Shown here one piece after another: positions 1 to 10,985 of a stretch of 64,000 nucleotides of DNA; positions within the stretch are counted from its first letter, which is position 1, and each line of letters begins with the position of its first letter. This stretch comes from Aristolochia californica. Lineage: Eukaryota > Streptophyta > Magnoliopsida > Piperales > Aristolochiaceae. The notes under the pieces were generated by a model. The model was not told the origin of the DNA. It made no database searches and saw only the letters and a list, made by a program, of their open reading frames with translations. The stretch covers positions 33,386,908-33,450,907 of the forward strand of contig JARWKL010000002.1 in assembly GCA_029961685.1 (NCBI GenBank). The letters run 5' to 3'. The translations under genes and the position numbers were made by a program.

Positions 1-737
1 TAGAATCAAAGGAACAAAAACTTGATGCAATGGAATTCAAAAACAACACTAACAACGCATTGAATTCAATAATCAAGCAAGAGAATAAACATAGCCTTTA
101 AGCATACGAATGTGACTTCCCTTTTTTGTATATTTTTTTATCATTTTAAAGTTTAAACGAAAAATCTAATTAGCCAACAATCACTATTAATTAGCCAAAC
201 ATAAATGAAATAAAAATTGGTATGAAAGTGGTCCTAAACACAATTGAACTATAGACTACTTTCCAAAACCAACTCCTCAACCCCTAACTTAGGATTTCAA
301 TGGATTAATTGATCAATTAATTTTTCAACAAGTCTGAACTCAAGGAGAACTTTTAGATAAAATTATTAAATATTATTGAAGAATTTTTTGTATAAAAAAC
401 AAGGCAAGGCATGAACTACATAATCAACATATGCGCATGCAAGTTTCAACCATTGAACTAGAAGAAAAACATTTTTTTTTTTTTGAGAATTTACTAGGCT
501 TGACCATGAACAATTTTTAACTTTCAAAGATATGAAATTGATCCCTCATAATGTAAAAGATAAAGTGGAACTTAGTTGATTAAAGAGATACCATGCTGAG
601 TTGATTGCAACCTTTTTCTTTCTTCAAGTTGGCTGAACCATGTATTGCTTGAAGGTTGATTTTGAGACACCTTTTCTCTACACTGGCATGACTTGAATAA
701 TTTTGATTTAAACCCTAGAATTCTAGCTCTGATACCA
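1..737 (-). mobile_element. Internal non-coding part of a minus-strand LTR retroelement (inferred)
   Basis: This AT-rich stretch has no convincing ORF. It ends at 726-737 with the complement of an initiator tRNA-Met primer-binding site (TGGTATCAGAGC on the minus strand), directly next to an LTR-like block. The internal region of that element should therefore run leftward through this segment and out of the window. No gag or pol homology was found, so the element is either non-autonomous or coding sequence lies outside. The left limit is not visible. Confidence 0.4.
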
Positions 738-907
738 TGTTAAATTCTAGGGTTTAATTCCTAGGAACTAGGTTTGAGAAGAAGAAGAAGGAAAAGAAGG
801 AAAGGAGAAGAGAAAAGGAGAAGATGAAGAGAAGAGAGTTTGTGAGAGACACAAGGTTGGAGTGAAGATTAAGGTTTAGAGGAGCTCGAATAAACTTCCC
901 CCCCCCC

Positions 908-938
<31 letters not shown>

Positions 939-1054
939 ACACACTATGTTACTTATATAGCTGGGGGTTGAATGCCCTAGTACATAAGCAAATAAAGAAA
1001 TTACTCTTTAACTTATAACTAATTACAACCTATGCCACTTGAATGTTTTCAACA
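738..1054 (-). mobile_element. LTR (about 317 bp) of a minus-strand retrotransposon
   Basis: The block begins TGTTAAATTC and ends TTTTCAACA, giving TGTT...AACA ends, and sits directly beside the primer-binding site at 726-737. It contains a GA-rich trinucleotide-like tract around 778-840 and the poly-C/AC microsatellite at 898-944. A related LTR start, TGTTGAATTC followed by TAGGGTTT, lies at 26078. Length is typical of a small LTR. I did not find a target duplication because the other LTR is outside the window. Confidence 0.55.
898..944. repeat. Poly-C run followed by (AC)n microsatellite
   Basis: About 27 consecutive C residues (898-924) run into about ten AC repeats (925-944) inside the LTR. 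The length of the poly-C run should be treated as uncertain in any assembly. Confidence 0.9.
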
Positions 1055-1721
1055 AAGAGAAAGAGGGGAATCACTATTTGCCACCCACGATTCTATTTTA
1101 TCATCATCCCAATTACCATTTATTTTTTTTTTCTTATAAATGACTAGATCTCTTTACTTTATAATGGGATTGGTATGATATTTATGAGATCGATGATAAT
1201 TTTTTCCCCTATTTATCCTTCCTTTATTTTCTCTCCTGATTCCATGTTTCACAGAGAGAAAATCACATAAGAAAGGAGAGAAAGAAGTTTTCTCTTTTAT
1301 TTTATTTTTTCCTAAATGTTCTATTATGGAAAATTGACTTTTATTTTTTTCTTCTTTTATTTTCTAGGCCATGGAACAAGTTATAAATACTATTATAATT
1401 AGAGCCTATAAACAGATGTACCAGGACGTTTCTAGTAGCGGCTCCATAGAGAAGATCTTCAAAGAAAAATACCAAGGGAAAAGCGTGTACAACAACGAAC
1501 ACAATTTTCTTGTGGCGTGTGAGGGAAAGGAATGGTTGGATTTGGGTTGACTTTGGATAGTGATCTTTTTCTGGATCGTTGAAGCCCTGCCTTGCACGCC
1601 GCATGCTTCTGTCGTGCAAGCACTGACCACGTTGCGGCCGCGTGACGATGACAATGAGACAGCTCCGACACGAGTTGATATAGAGCTCCCCACGCGTTGA
1701 CGACGGACGCTAAACTTCTGA

Positions 1722-1727
1722 CACGTG
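1722..1727 (+). promoter_or_regulatory. G-box (CACGTG) upstream of RSH
   Basis: A perfect CACGTG core in the context ACACGTGT lies about 830 bp before the RSH start codon. G-boxes bind bZIP and bHLH factors in light and ABA responses. Its use here is inference from position only. Confidence 0.3.
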
Positions 1728-1967
1728 TTTGAACTACGCCGTCGAGTAGTAATCAGCGGAAAGCGGCGATGAAGCTGTCCTCGCTGGCTGTCGGCGATGA
1801 ATCTGTCCTCCCGCCTCCACTCAGGACTAGTTGATACTCTCCAGAGGTCGTCTGGAGAAATATTAGCAAAATAGTACCTGGCAGCGCTTCTCACATTAGT
1901 GACCTCTCATTGTATTTTTTCGCAGATACTACTGTTCCGTGTCAACCTTGCGAAACTTGAGCTACGC

Positions 1968-1975
1968 TGACGTAA
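1968..1975 (+). promoter_or_regulatory. TGACGTAA bZIP-type site upstream of RSH
   Basis: TGACGTAA matches the TGACG core bound by TGA/bZIP factors and lies about 580 bp before the RSH start codon. Only the motif match supports this. Confidence 0.25.
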
Positions 1976-2550
1976 TTCGACAGCATTCCAAGGAGAGTGG
2001 GGTAATTCTATTGTTAACTTTCCATTGCCGCATAGCAATCAGCTGTGTCGGGCTTCGCTACTCCCGAATCTTCCTTCTCTTCGATCTTCTTTCACATTCA
2101 TCCCCCCAAAGTTCCAAGTTGCAAGTTTTCTTCCTCTTTCCTTCTCCTCCCACGCTGAAAGCCAGATCTAGGGCCTCGTTCATAATCACTATTCCGCGAT
2201 TTCTCCCCTCTTTCCACGCCTTTGAATCCTGAATTGTTCTTTTCTAGCCGTCTCTGATTATTTTCATCTTGTTTTCCCTTTTTTCTCGCAAGAAATTTGG
2301 CACTTTGTACAGTTTCGAATTCCATAAGTTAGCTTCTCCTGTCAGTTCTTGTAAAGGATCGGATTCACGTCTTGCCAACGGAAGAAGAAGGATCAATTAG
2401 GGCTTTTTGCAGATATTAAATCCTCCACCTTCCTGGAAATCGATTAAATATTGATTCCGATCCTCTCGTACCGTTAAATGCCTCTTTCTTTTAGCTCTAG
2501 GTTTTAAATTTAAGGGAGAAGGAAGGAAGTTCCAATCTTCTTACGCGCCC

Positions 2551-5500
2551 ATGGCCGTTCCCACGATCGCGCTTTATGCAAGCCCTCCTAGCAGTGTCTG
2601 CTCGACGCCCTATCCCTGCCAAATCAATTCCCACACTTCGTCCGATTATGACATCAACTATCGTCCGCCTTCCTCAGCTTCTACTCAAAAGCCCATTGTT
2701 GGGGGCCTCTCATGCCTCTTCTCTTCCCCCTCCATATGGCATGCGTCTTCCTCTTCCACCTTTGCTGGGGACGACCTCGGTCCTCTCTGGCACGACAGAA
2801 GCGAAGATTTCAATAGCTCTTTTTCTTACTCGTCTTATTCTTCCTTGAGTTCGTCCTTAAAATGTAGAGATCAGAGTCCTGTCTCGGTCTTTCAAGGTCC
2901 TATCTCGTGCAGCGCGGCAAGTTCCTCTCGAAGCCCGCCCACTAGGAGCTTGCGAGACCGGAATGGGGACGTTCATCTCCAGGCGTCTTTCAGGGCGAAT
3001 CGCGATGGGCTGTTTAATGGATTTGTTCGGAATGCTTTGGGGCCTTGTCTCGATTACGACTCCTCTAGTTTTCCGATGCCCGGTGGAAGTGTTGTGCGGG
3101 ACAACGAAGAGTCATCGGTTTCTCTTGTTGACGAGTTCACATTCACGATGGAGGGCACTTTCGCCGAGAGCTGCGGACCCTATGCTAAGGAGTTGCTCGT
3201 AGGAGCCCAGGCGAGGCATAAGATTTTCTATGATGAATTTGTTGTCAAGGCTTTTTATGAAGCTGAGAAGGCGCACAAGGGACAGGTAGCATTCTCACTG
3301 GAACCTCTGATGAACTTCTACTGTAACTTGAAACTTATTGTGGGACTCATTGATCTTTATTGTTTTTTTTTCTTGGTTTTAGATGCGAGCCAGTGGGGAT
3401 CCCTACTTGCAGCATTGTGTGGAAACGGCGGTTTTGCTTGCAACAATTGGTGCTAATTCCACTATAGTTGCAGCAGGTCTTCTTCACGATACACTAGACG
3501 ATTCTTTTATGAGCTATGATTATATTTTTCGGACCTTTGGAGCCGGGGTCGCTGATTTGGTTGAAGGGGTATGTGCTCTATATGGTTGTACTTTTGTCTT
3601 CGATGGCACATTTCGTATAAATATGCCGTGCACTTGTTTGTGTTGCGTTATGTGTGGAATGTTTACTGACTTGTATATTAATTGCATTGAAGTTTTGTGA
3701 TCATCTATTATTTCACTATCTTGTTGATCTTAGCCATAAACCAGCTGAAAGATAATAGTTTCTTATGAACTGCAAGATTGAGATACGGAGCGTTTAATGT
3801 TCATCTACTCAAGCACATTTCTCTACCCCATATGTTTGAATGTCCATAAGTACAATCAAATATTTTCTTGAAATATTCATGAAAAATGGAAGTATATTTA
3901 CTTCTGGATACTGTTCTGTAAAATTTCTTCCATCGTCACTGCCAATCATTAGACTTATGTGCAGAATGTAGCCATTAAAGAGTTATCCATCAAAGAGGCC
4001 ACACAAACTTTGCTTGGACCAATTACTTACAAAAGATGGAACTAGCCTTGCCAGCGTTTGTCCTCAAACTTGATCTTGGCCTGTGCTATTCGTGACTGCA
4101 TATCTATGAAGCAACTATGCAGAAGGGAAAGAAAAAAGTTATAAGCTCTAAAAATAGGAAAATATTGATGACACAATCTTGACTTGAAATATTGCAATGC
4201 TAGATTTCCATTGCTGGGCATGTTTTGTCTTTTTTTTCCCTCTGGAGTTGTTCTCTATGAAAATTCTGCTGATTACATCATTAATTTTCTTTTTCTACAA
4301 AAACATCATTAATTTCCTCAAAACAAAAAAAAAAAAATCATTTAGTCGAAGTAACAAGCCAACTGTTTGATGTGAAATATCTTGTTGTTATTGATTTTGA
4401 GATCAGGGTGCCACTGGGATGGATTAATTGAATCTATTATGCACCCATGAGGAAATCATTCCACAAAGGCACACCATGATCTAATGTCTTTATGGCACAT
4501 TATTTTACAGAATTAAATATAATATTATGATGTTCTTTTATTATCAAAATTTTTCTGTTAAAGTAAGACAACCTGATTTAACTGACCTTGTTAAGAAAAC
4601 TCGGATGTTTCAGTTGGTTTATGAGTGAGAAAGTAACTCTGGGCTTGAATGAGAGCGCCTAGATGGGGTTTGGTGAGGGTTAGGTGTTCAGACCTGCTGG
4701 TGGTCCTGATTCCCTGTCAGGCCAGTCAAGCTACTCATGATTTTATATTGTCTCCTTTATCATTATGGAGTACATACTGTGTGCTTTAATGTAGTTTTTT
4801 ATTGGCTAGGTATTGTTTACTACCAATGTCGTGTAGTCGTTTGGAGCAACTTTAAAATCTTAGTTGTATAACCAGTTGGTGATCTTATTCCTTTCTTAAC
4901 AGCAGCATAGCCACAAGGCTGTCTTATTGCTTTCCTTATCCACTCCGTCTTTCTTTTCTTGAAGGGAATTACTATAAAAAAATTTCTTCATTCGACTGAT
5001 TTTTACTAGAGTAAGGGTTTCTTATTTAGTGATTTCCATACACAGGTTTCTAAGTTAAGCCAGTTGAGCAAACTTGCTCGTGAGAGTAATACTGCTAGTA
5101 AGACAGTGGAAGCAGATAGATTGCATACCATGTTTCTTGCCATGGCCGACGCCCGAGCTGTTCTAGTGAAATTGGCAGACAGACTGCATAATATGATGAC
5201 ACTGGAGGCTCTTCCGATGATCAAGCAACAAAGGTTTGCAAAGGAAACCTTGGAGATATTTGCTCCTTTGGCTAACCGTTTGGGGATTTCAAGTTGGAAG
5301 GACCAACTTGAAAACCTCTGCTTCAAGCACCTTAATCCGGAGCAGCACAAAGAGCTCTCTTCCAAACTAATCAAGTCTTTTGATGAGGAGATGAATAGCT
5401 CGGCCATTGAAAAACTTGAAAAGGCTCTCAAAGAAGGGGGGGTGTCTTATCATGTCCTTTCAGGGAGACACAAGAGCTTGTACAGCATTTACAGAAAAAT

Positions 5501-6831
5501 GATGAAGTATGCTTTCCACCTTTCTTATAGATTTTATTTCTGATTTGGGACTATTATTATCTGAAAGAGCCTCTCATGCATGATTTTGCATTTAATATCT
5601 GCTAGGTTTTTATAGTTGACTTTCGGAAGCATGAGTCTTAATTAATAAACAGCAAAACAAAAGCCTATTGTGCTTCTTTTGCAATTTGTAAATATTGATA
5701 GCTACTATGAAGAAGTATTTGTTAGTCTCATAGGTGTTTGACAGCTGTCTGAGAAATTGTGTTTCTAGCTCCTGTTTCTTCCTTTTTATTACAAGATTTG
5801 TACTTGACTTGTGAAATACTGATTTATTGTAACGAAATAATGATGTATCGACATATTCATGCAGGAAAAAGTTAGCGATGGATGAAATTCATGACATACA
5901 TGGCCTCAGATTGATAGTTGAAAATGACAAAGACTGTTACACTGCTCTCGACATTGTTCATCAGCTGTGGCCTAAAGTTCCTGGAAAGCTAAAGGATTAC
6001 ATTACTCATCCCAAGTTCAACGGGTGTGTACTGGATAAAGCCTACCGATTACATATGATGTATTGAGTTTACATGTCTTTCTCACATATAATTGGTATTG
6101 TTCTCAGGTATCAGTCGTTGCATACAGTTGTGACAAGTGAAGATATGGTGCCTTTGGAAGTTCAGATTCGAACCAAGGAGATGCATCTGCAAGCGGAATT
6201 TGGAATTGCTGCTCATTGGAGATACAAGGAAGGCGATTGTAAGCATTCCTCATCGGTGCTTCAAATGGTGGAATGGGCACGCTGGGTTGTGACCTGGCAG
6301 TGTGAGATGACGAGCAAAGAACAGACATCTTCTCTTGGCACTGATTCGATTAGGCCTCCCTGCCCATTTCCTTCTCACGCCAACGGTTGCCCCTATTCCT
6401 ACTCTCCACACTGCAACCATGACGGGCCTGTGTTTGTCATCATGATAGAAAATGAAAAGGTTTGTTTTATAACACAATTCCGTATCTATTTCACACTTTA
6501 TTTAGTTCGAAATTCTGAAAGTAAATATTCGTGTCGGCTGCAGATGTCTGTCCAGGAGTTTCCAGCAAACTCCACGGTAATGGACCTGGTGGAGAGACTT
6601 GGGCGTGGGAGCTCGAGATGGGCAACTTACAGGTTTCCTGTGAAGGAAGAATTGAGGCCAAGGCTCAACCATGAGCCGGTTAGTGATCCCATGAGCAAAC
6701 TCAGGATGGGAGATGTAGTGGAGCTGACCCCGACGATTCCAGACAAGTCTCTGACCGAGTACAGAGAGGAAATTCAGCGTATGTATGACCGAGATCCGAC
6801 GGTCATGACAAGGGCAAGCTGGAGAAGCTGA
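2551..6831 (+). CDS. RSH2/RSH3-like: Chloroplast RelA/SpoT homologue (RSH2/RSH3 type), six exons
   Basis: This is a bifunctional (p)ppGpp synthetase/hydrolase of the plastid stringent response. Exons read from GT-AG borders and conserved phase are 2551-3285, 3383-3568, 5046-5506, 5865-6023, 6108-6459 and 6544-6831, giving 726 residues; Arabidopsis RSH2/3 are about 710. The first ~60 residues start [14 protein letters not shown] and are rich in Ser, as expected for a plastid transit peptide. The HD hydrolase domain spans about 230-390, with H256, the H280-D281 pair followed by D284-D285, and D352 in KLADRLHN. The synthetase domain spans about 440-560, with SGRHKS (446-451), DEIHDIHG (467-474), GYQSLH (514-519), EVQIRT (531-536) and AAHW (548-551). 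The C-terminal exon has a TGS-like beginning ([11 protein letters not shown]) and lacks the ACT region of RSH1. The last ~14 residues diverge from the Arabidopsis tail as I remember it. RSH2 and RSH3 cannot be told apart by eye. Confidence 0.95.
3569..5045 (+). other. Large intron 2 of the RSH gene (1,477 bp)
   Basis: The intron runs from GTATGT to TACACAG and joins GAA-GGG to GTT-TCT (EG|VS) in phase 0. It is AT-rich and contains no recognisable gene or intact mobile element. The other introns are short: 97, 358, 84 and 84 bp. Confidence 0.85.
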
Positions 6832-6951
6832 CACTAACACCATTTATTCACACCATAGTCAATTTCCCTAGCTGCTTACATTGTTTTCGTGTATATATTA
6901 ACATTTTGTACATAAGATGTTCCATTCAGGACGAAGGGCTCCTGTTACTGA

Positions 6952-6957
6952 AATAAA
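6952..6957 (+). terminator. Likely polyadenylation signal AATAAA of RSH
   Basis: AATAAA lies about 120 bp after the RSH stop codon and is followed by T- and A-rich sequence. Plant signals are loose, so the exact cleavage site is not assigned. Confidence 0.45.
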
Positions 6958-7242
6958 AATCCATTTCGTATTTCAGTTCTTTTTAAACGTTGCAAAATTA
7001 AAATTTAAGTGTGAAAGAATTTAAATAAAAATATAATTATTAAGTTAAAAATTATATATTGTAAATAACATCAAATATTTTGTTATCGATGTTTTTTATT
7101 GATATTTATTGTTAAATTTTTTTTTTTTTTATGAATATTAGTTTTAATAGTTTATAATTTATAAGAAAGATTTTGACTCTCTTTCAAATTATGTATGATT
7201 AAATATACGATTATAATATAATTTTTTTAAGAGATTAATTAT
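6958..7242. other. AT-rich intergenic DNA after RSH
   Basis: Very AT-rich sequence with a T run near 7119-7130. No gene or clear repeat boundary is visible. Confidence 0.6.
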
Positions 7243-8150
7243 ATTTTAACTCTAGCACACTTTTCTATTTAGATTGAACAAGGTTTTGGATAAACCTATA
7301 TAGCAAATGAAAATTATATAATAAAGAAAAACTTACACCTTTAGATTTGTCAAGAAATAATTTTCTCCTTGAAATGCCTAAGCCTCTAGCTTTTGATGCA
7401 TAATGGGATGGATAGGAGTTTAACTAGAATGGGTTCAAGGAGTGGAATTTGAGAAAAGATGCAATGAATTTGCAAAAATATGCTCTTTCATTCTCAAAAA
7501 AGGAATTTTTAAAAAATTGAGAATAGTGTGCCGTAGGTGTGCCAACAAAAACTCATTAATTTCTCAAAAGAATGTTTGATAGGGTTATTATAAATTTCTC
7601 AAGCCAAGTTATCCATTTTTTATCCTGTTTTGTAAAAAGGTGACTTTACGTTGATCGATTAGTGTAAAATATTGATAGATTAATCCTGTGTAATGGCTAT
7701 ATTTTTTTTAGAAATTCACTTATTGATTGATGATATGATTGATTAATATCCTCCTATTGGGGCTGACAATTTAAGTTGATCAATCAATGTACATGGTATA
7801 ATAGATCAGTTAGACTTCTTATAGGCAATGCATAACAAGTATGATCGATCAATGGCTTCGCTATGATCAATCATGCTTTATGTCCCTAGGTAGTAAAGTT
7901 CTAGATGATCGATCAATGTCTGGAGGTTGATCGATCAAACAACAAAATATCACATTGCCTGGACAATATTGATCGATTAGTCCCCTAGGGCTGATTGATC
8001 ATGCTTTATAGCACAATTTAGCCATATTTTGAATGATTGATCAATCAACCCAGATCGATCGATCATGCTTTATATTTTTTGCCTGTGCACTTCTCGTTGA
8101 TCAATCAATCCAGTGCCAGTTCATCAAGTGTTTTTTTAAGGTATTAATTG
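7243..8150 (+). repeat. Dispersed repeat family A, copy 0 (5' truncated), with GATCGATCA array
   Basis: The left part (CTCTAGCACACTTTTCTATT onward) is clearly related to 8460-8560, 9990-10090 and 24510-24620, all reading CTTTTCTAT/TAGATT...TTACACC. From about 7640 to 8130 there is an array of degenerate palindromic words such as TGATCGATCA, often followed by ATGCTTTAT. No coding capacity is seen. The class is unknown; orientation is set by similarity to the other copies. Confidence 0.6.
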
Positions 8151-8164
8151 TTGGCCTATATAGC

Positions 8165-9465
8165 TTCTCAAGAAGGGGGTGAATTGAGATATTCAAATTA
8201 AAAGCGAGTTGTGCGTGTGATAAAAATTCATGCATAACAACTTCAATATAAAGTATAACATGCACATACTAGAAGAAAAAATAGATTTTTTCTTATCGAT
8301 GTTCCCTTAGTGGTAGTCACCTCCCAAGAACCCTTGCTTCGAAAAATTCTAATAATTGCTCTAATAGTTGGAAAAATACAAAAGATATTTTTGGCTCTCT
8401 TTGGCCACACATAGCTCAATACAAGATTTGTACAAACTCAATCTCTCCAAAATATTGCTGTTAGATTCTAGCTTTAAAGGTCTTTCTATTTGGATTAAAC
8501 AAGTTCTAGATAAAACCTTTCACAATTATAAATAAAAGAAAGGGAAAAAATTACACCTTTGGAGAGATCCTTCTTCTCGAGAGATTCAAGTTTCCTTCTC
8601 CTTTGTTGCACGTTGTGAAATGATTAAGGAACTTGGCCTATATGAATGCAAGGATGATTGAAAGAGAATAAACATTTCAAAGTGTGAAACTCTCTCTCTT
8701 TCACTCTAAAACACTTTTAATGGAAAATTGCAAGATAAAGAGTAATGGATTGAAGATTTGCCAATTAATGCTCATTCACTCATTGACTCATGGTTTGGTG
8801 GGGTAGTTATAGATTCCCCAACTCAAACTAGTTGTGATTTGCCCGTTTGCAAAAATCATTACTTTAATTGATTGATCATAACAACTAATTTTCTATCAGA
8901 CAATGACTTATTGATCGATTGATTGATCGATAAATATTTTACCATTGGTCAATCGACTTTGGTTGATCGATCATGTTTTATATTTTTGACTTGCACAGTT
9001 CTGGATGATCGATCATTACCAGTGGTTGATCGATCATTCCAATGCCAGTTAAGAAGTGTAGACTTTTAAAGCATGAAAAATTTTCTCTAAGTGCTCTAGC
9101 ATGTTATAAATGATGTTTATAATGTGCCTAAACATATTTGTATACAATTAATAACTTAAAGCTCTGATTTCACATATGTACTTAAGGAAAGGGAGTTTAA
9201 AAGACGCTTTTACAAAAATGACCGAGTATAGACATTTGTCTATTACACTTGAACTTTAGTCTTCTCGTTGTCTTCTTCCTTGTGGGTGCTTCTTCAAGAT
9301 ATGTTCTTCAATTGTTCTTGAGGTATTGAGTTTGGCTTTAAGCTTTAGACATTGAGATGCATTTACTCTTGAAGGTAAAATATATGAAATACTTAGATTT
9401 TTAAGTTGTTAGATCAATTAGGTTTTGTTATCATCAAAAGCAATATGAGAGTCAACCTACGGTCA
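8165..9465 (+). repeat. Dispersed repeat family A, copy 1 (most complete)
   Basis: The unit starts near CTTCTCAAGAAGGGGGTGAA (8164-8183), passes through the shared TTAGATTCTAG...TTACACC block (8461-8560) and a GATCGATCA array (about 8870-9050), then CTCTAGCATG, and ends near GTTATCATCAAAAG followed by GTCAAC (about 9465). The minus-strand reading of the end, TTTTGATGATAAC, recalls a word common in some Copia LTRs, so a non-autonomous LTR origin is possible but unproven. No ORF supports autonomy. Confidence 0.55.
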
Positions 9466-9469
9466 ACAT

Positions 9470-10390
9470 GAATAAAAATTATCCTAAGTGACTCTAACAT
9501 GTTTGAAATGTGTGTATGTTTTGGTAAAACATGTAGAAATGCACCTAAAGCTCCAAAAGTTTTCATTATTCCTCAATTTTGGAAGGTTTGGCGTGCTCTA
9601 TTACATAGATCGAGTTTTGAGATTTTCATGACTTCCTAAACTCTAGTATTCAATGCTTTGCTTCTTATTTCTTAGGGTGCTATTAGCCCTGGTGGCTTCT
9701 TAAGGTGGGTGGGGGTGATGATTTGAGTTTTTGCAATTTTAAACTTAAAAGTATGTTGTAAACAAAGTAAAAAAAAATGCAAATAAAGATAAAAAAATTC
9801 ACACGCCACAATTGAACACTTGTTTTATCAATATTCCCCTATTAGTATTCATCATCCAAGTACCCCCGCATGGAAAATTCCTCCAATAATATCTCTATTA
9901 GCTTGGAATTACAAGAAAAAGATTTGTCTCTCCTTCAAGCCATGTTTATGCTCAAATACATGATTACAAGTTAATCTCTCCAAGAAATTAGTTAGATTCT
10001 AGATCTAGTAGGCCTTTCTATCTAGATTGAGTAAGGTTTTAGATGCACGTATTAAGAAATAAAAAATTACAAAAAAAGGTAAGACTTACACCCTTAAAAC
10101 CAATGGAGGGATAACCTCCAGCCTTTGATACGCAATGGAGTAGATATGAAGTTGACTATTATGAATGCAAGGAGATGGAAATGAGAAAGGAATAAAAGAG
10201 ATGTGCAAAATAGACTCTCTATCTCAAAATAGAACTTAGGAAGTAATTTTAAAAGAATTCTAATGAAGTACAATAGGTATACCAATAAAAGCTCATTAAA
10301 TTCTAAATGGAAGGTTTGGTGGGTTATTTACAAGTTTCTCAAGCCAAATTTGCAGTTTTTTGCCTGTTTGCAAAAAAGTTGACTTTATAA
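9470..10390 (+). repeat. Family A tail fragment (9470-9690) and copy 2 (9694-10390)
   Basis: 9470-9690 repeats the post-array part of the family (CTAAGTGACTCTAACATG ... TTACATAGAT ... CTCTAGTATTCAATG), comparable with 25420-25600. A second unit begins near GGCTTCTTAAGGTGGG (about 9694) and contains the block CTTTCTATCTAGATTGAG (about 10011), matching the other copies. It stops at about 10390, where L-family LTR sequence begins, so its array and tail are missing. Confidence 0.5.
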
Positions 10391-10941
10391 GACTCTATTT
10401 ATAATAAAAGAAACAAGTACAATCCAATTAAAATTAAACTACTTAAACACTAAAAGATAAGTCCTAGAACAATTGAACAACAAACTTTAAATAGAAGACT
10501 AACATAACTAACTCTTCTGTGAGACCTCCTCTTGTGAGACTCTTGTAAGACTCAACCATATTAATTATGGCTTCGTGAGACTTCTTACTGTGAGAGAAGA
10601 AAATCACTTTTAGCTGTACGACAAAACTCCATATACAAATCAAAATGGTTAGAGTCTAAAACACACTTCACTCAATTTAAAGTCGAAAAATTGCCCAACT
10701 TTAGGGTTTAACAAACAAACTACTCACTTTTTAAGGGTTGCTCAAATGTAAATCACCTCTTAGGTGAAGAATAAAAGACTTGACTCAAGATAGATGTTGG
10801 GATACTCCTATAATTTTTAGGTAGTGGGTCTAAACAATGCTCTAAAGTGATAAAACATAAGATGATAAATTGAAGAAATACTAGAGGAAAACAACTTTAA
10901 CTGAAAGGAAACGACTATGCAAGATTCATACTTCCAAAGTG

Positions 10942-10985
<44 letters not shown>

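Larger units (their letters stand above)
1055..2550. other. Upstream region and probable 5' UTR of the RSH gene
   Basis: No gene is recognised here. From about 1560 to 1900 the sequence is more GC-rich than its surroundings and is open on the minus strand for 162 codons (1406-1894), but this resembles no family I know. CTTGCACG at about 1590 pairs with CGTGCAAG at about 1613, a possible 8-bp hairpin. From 2080 to 2550 the sequence becomes CT-rich, as plant 5' leaders often are. The RSH promoter is probably within this stretch; I see no clear TATA box. Confidence 0.5.

Noticed and set aside
754..942. 62-codon frame with a long Gly run
   Set aside because: It is only the translation of the poly-C and AC repeats inside an LTR.
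7640..8130. CRISPR-like array
   Set aside because: The words are short, degenerate palindromes with irregular spacing in a plant genome and belong to a dispersed repeat.
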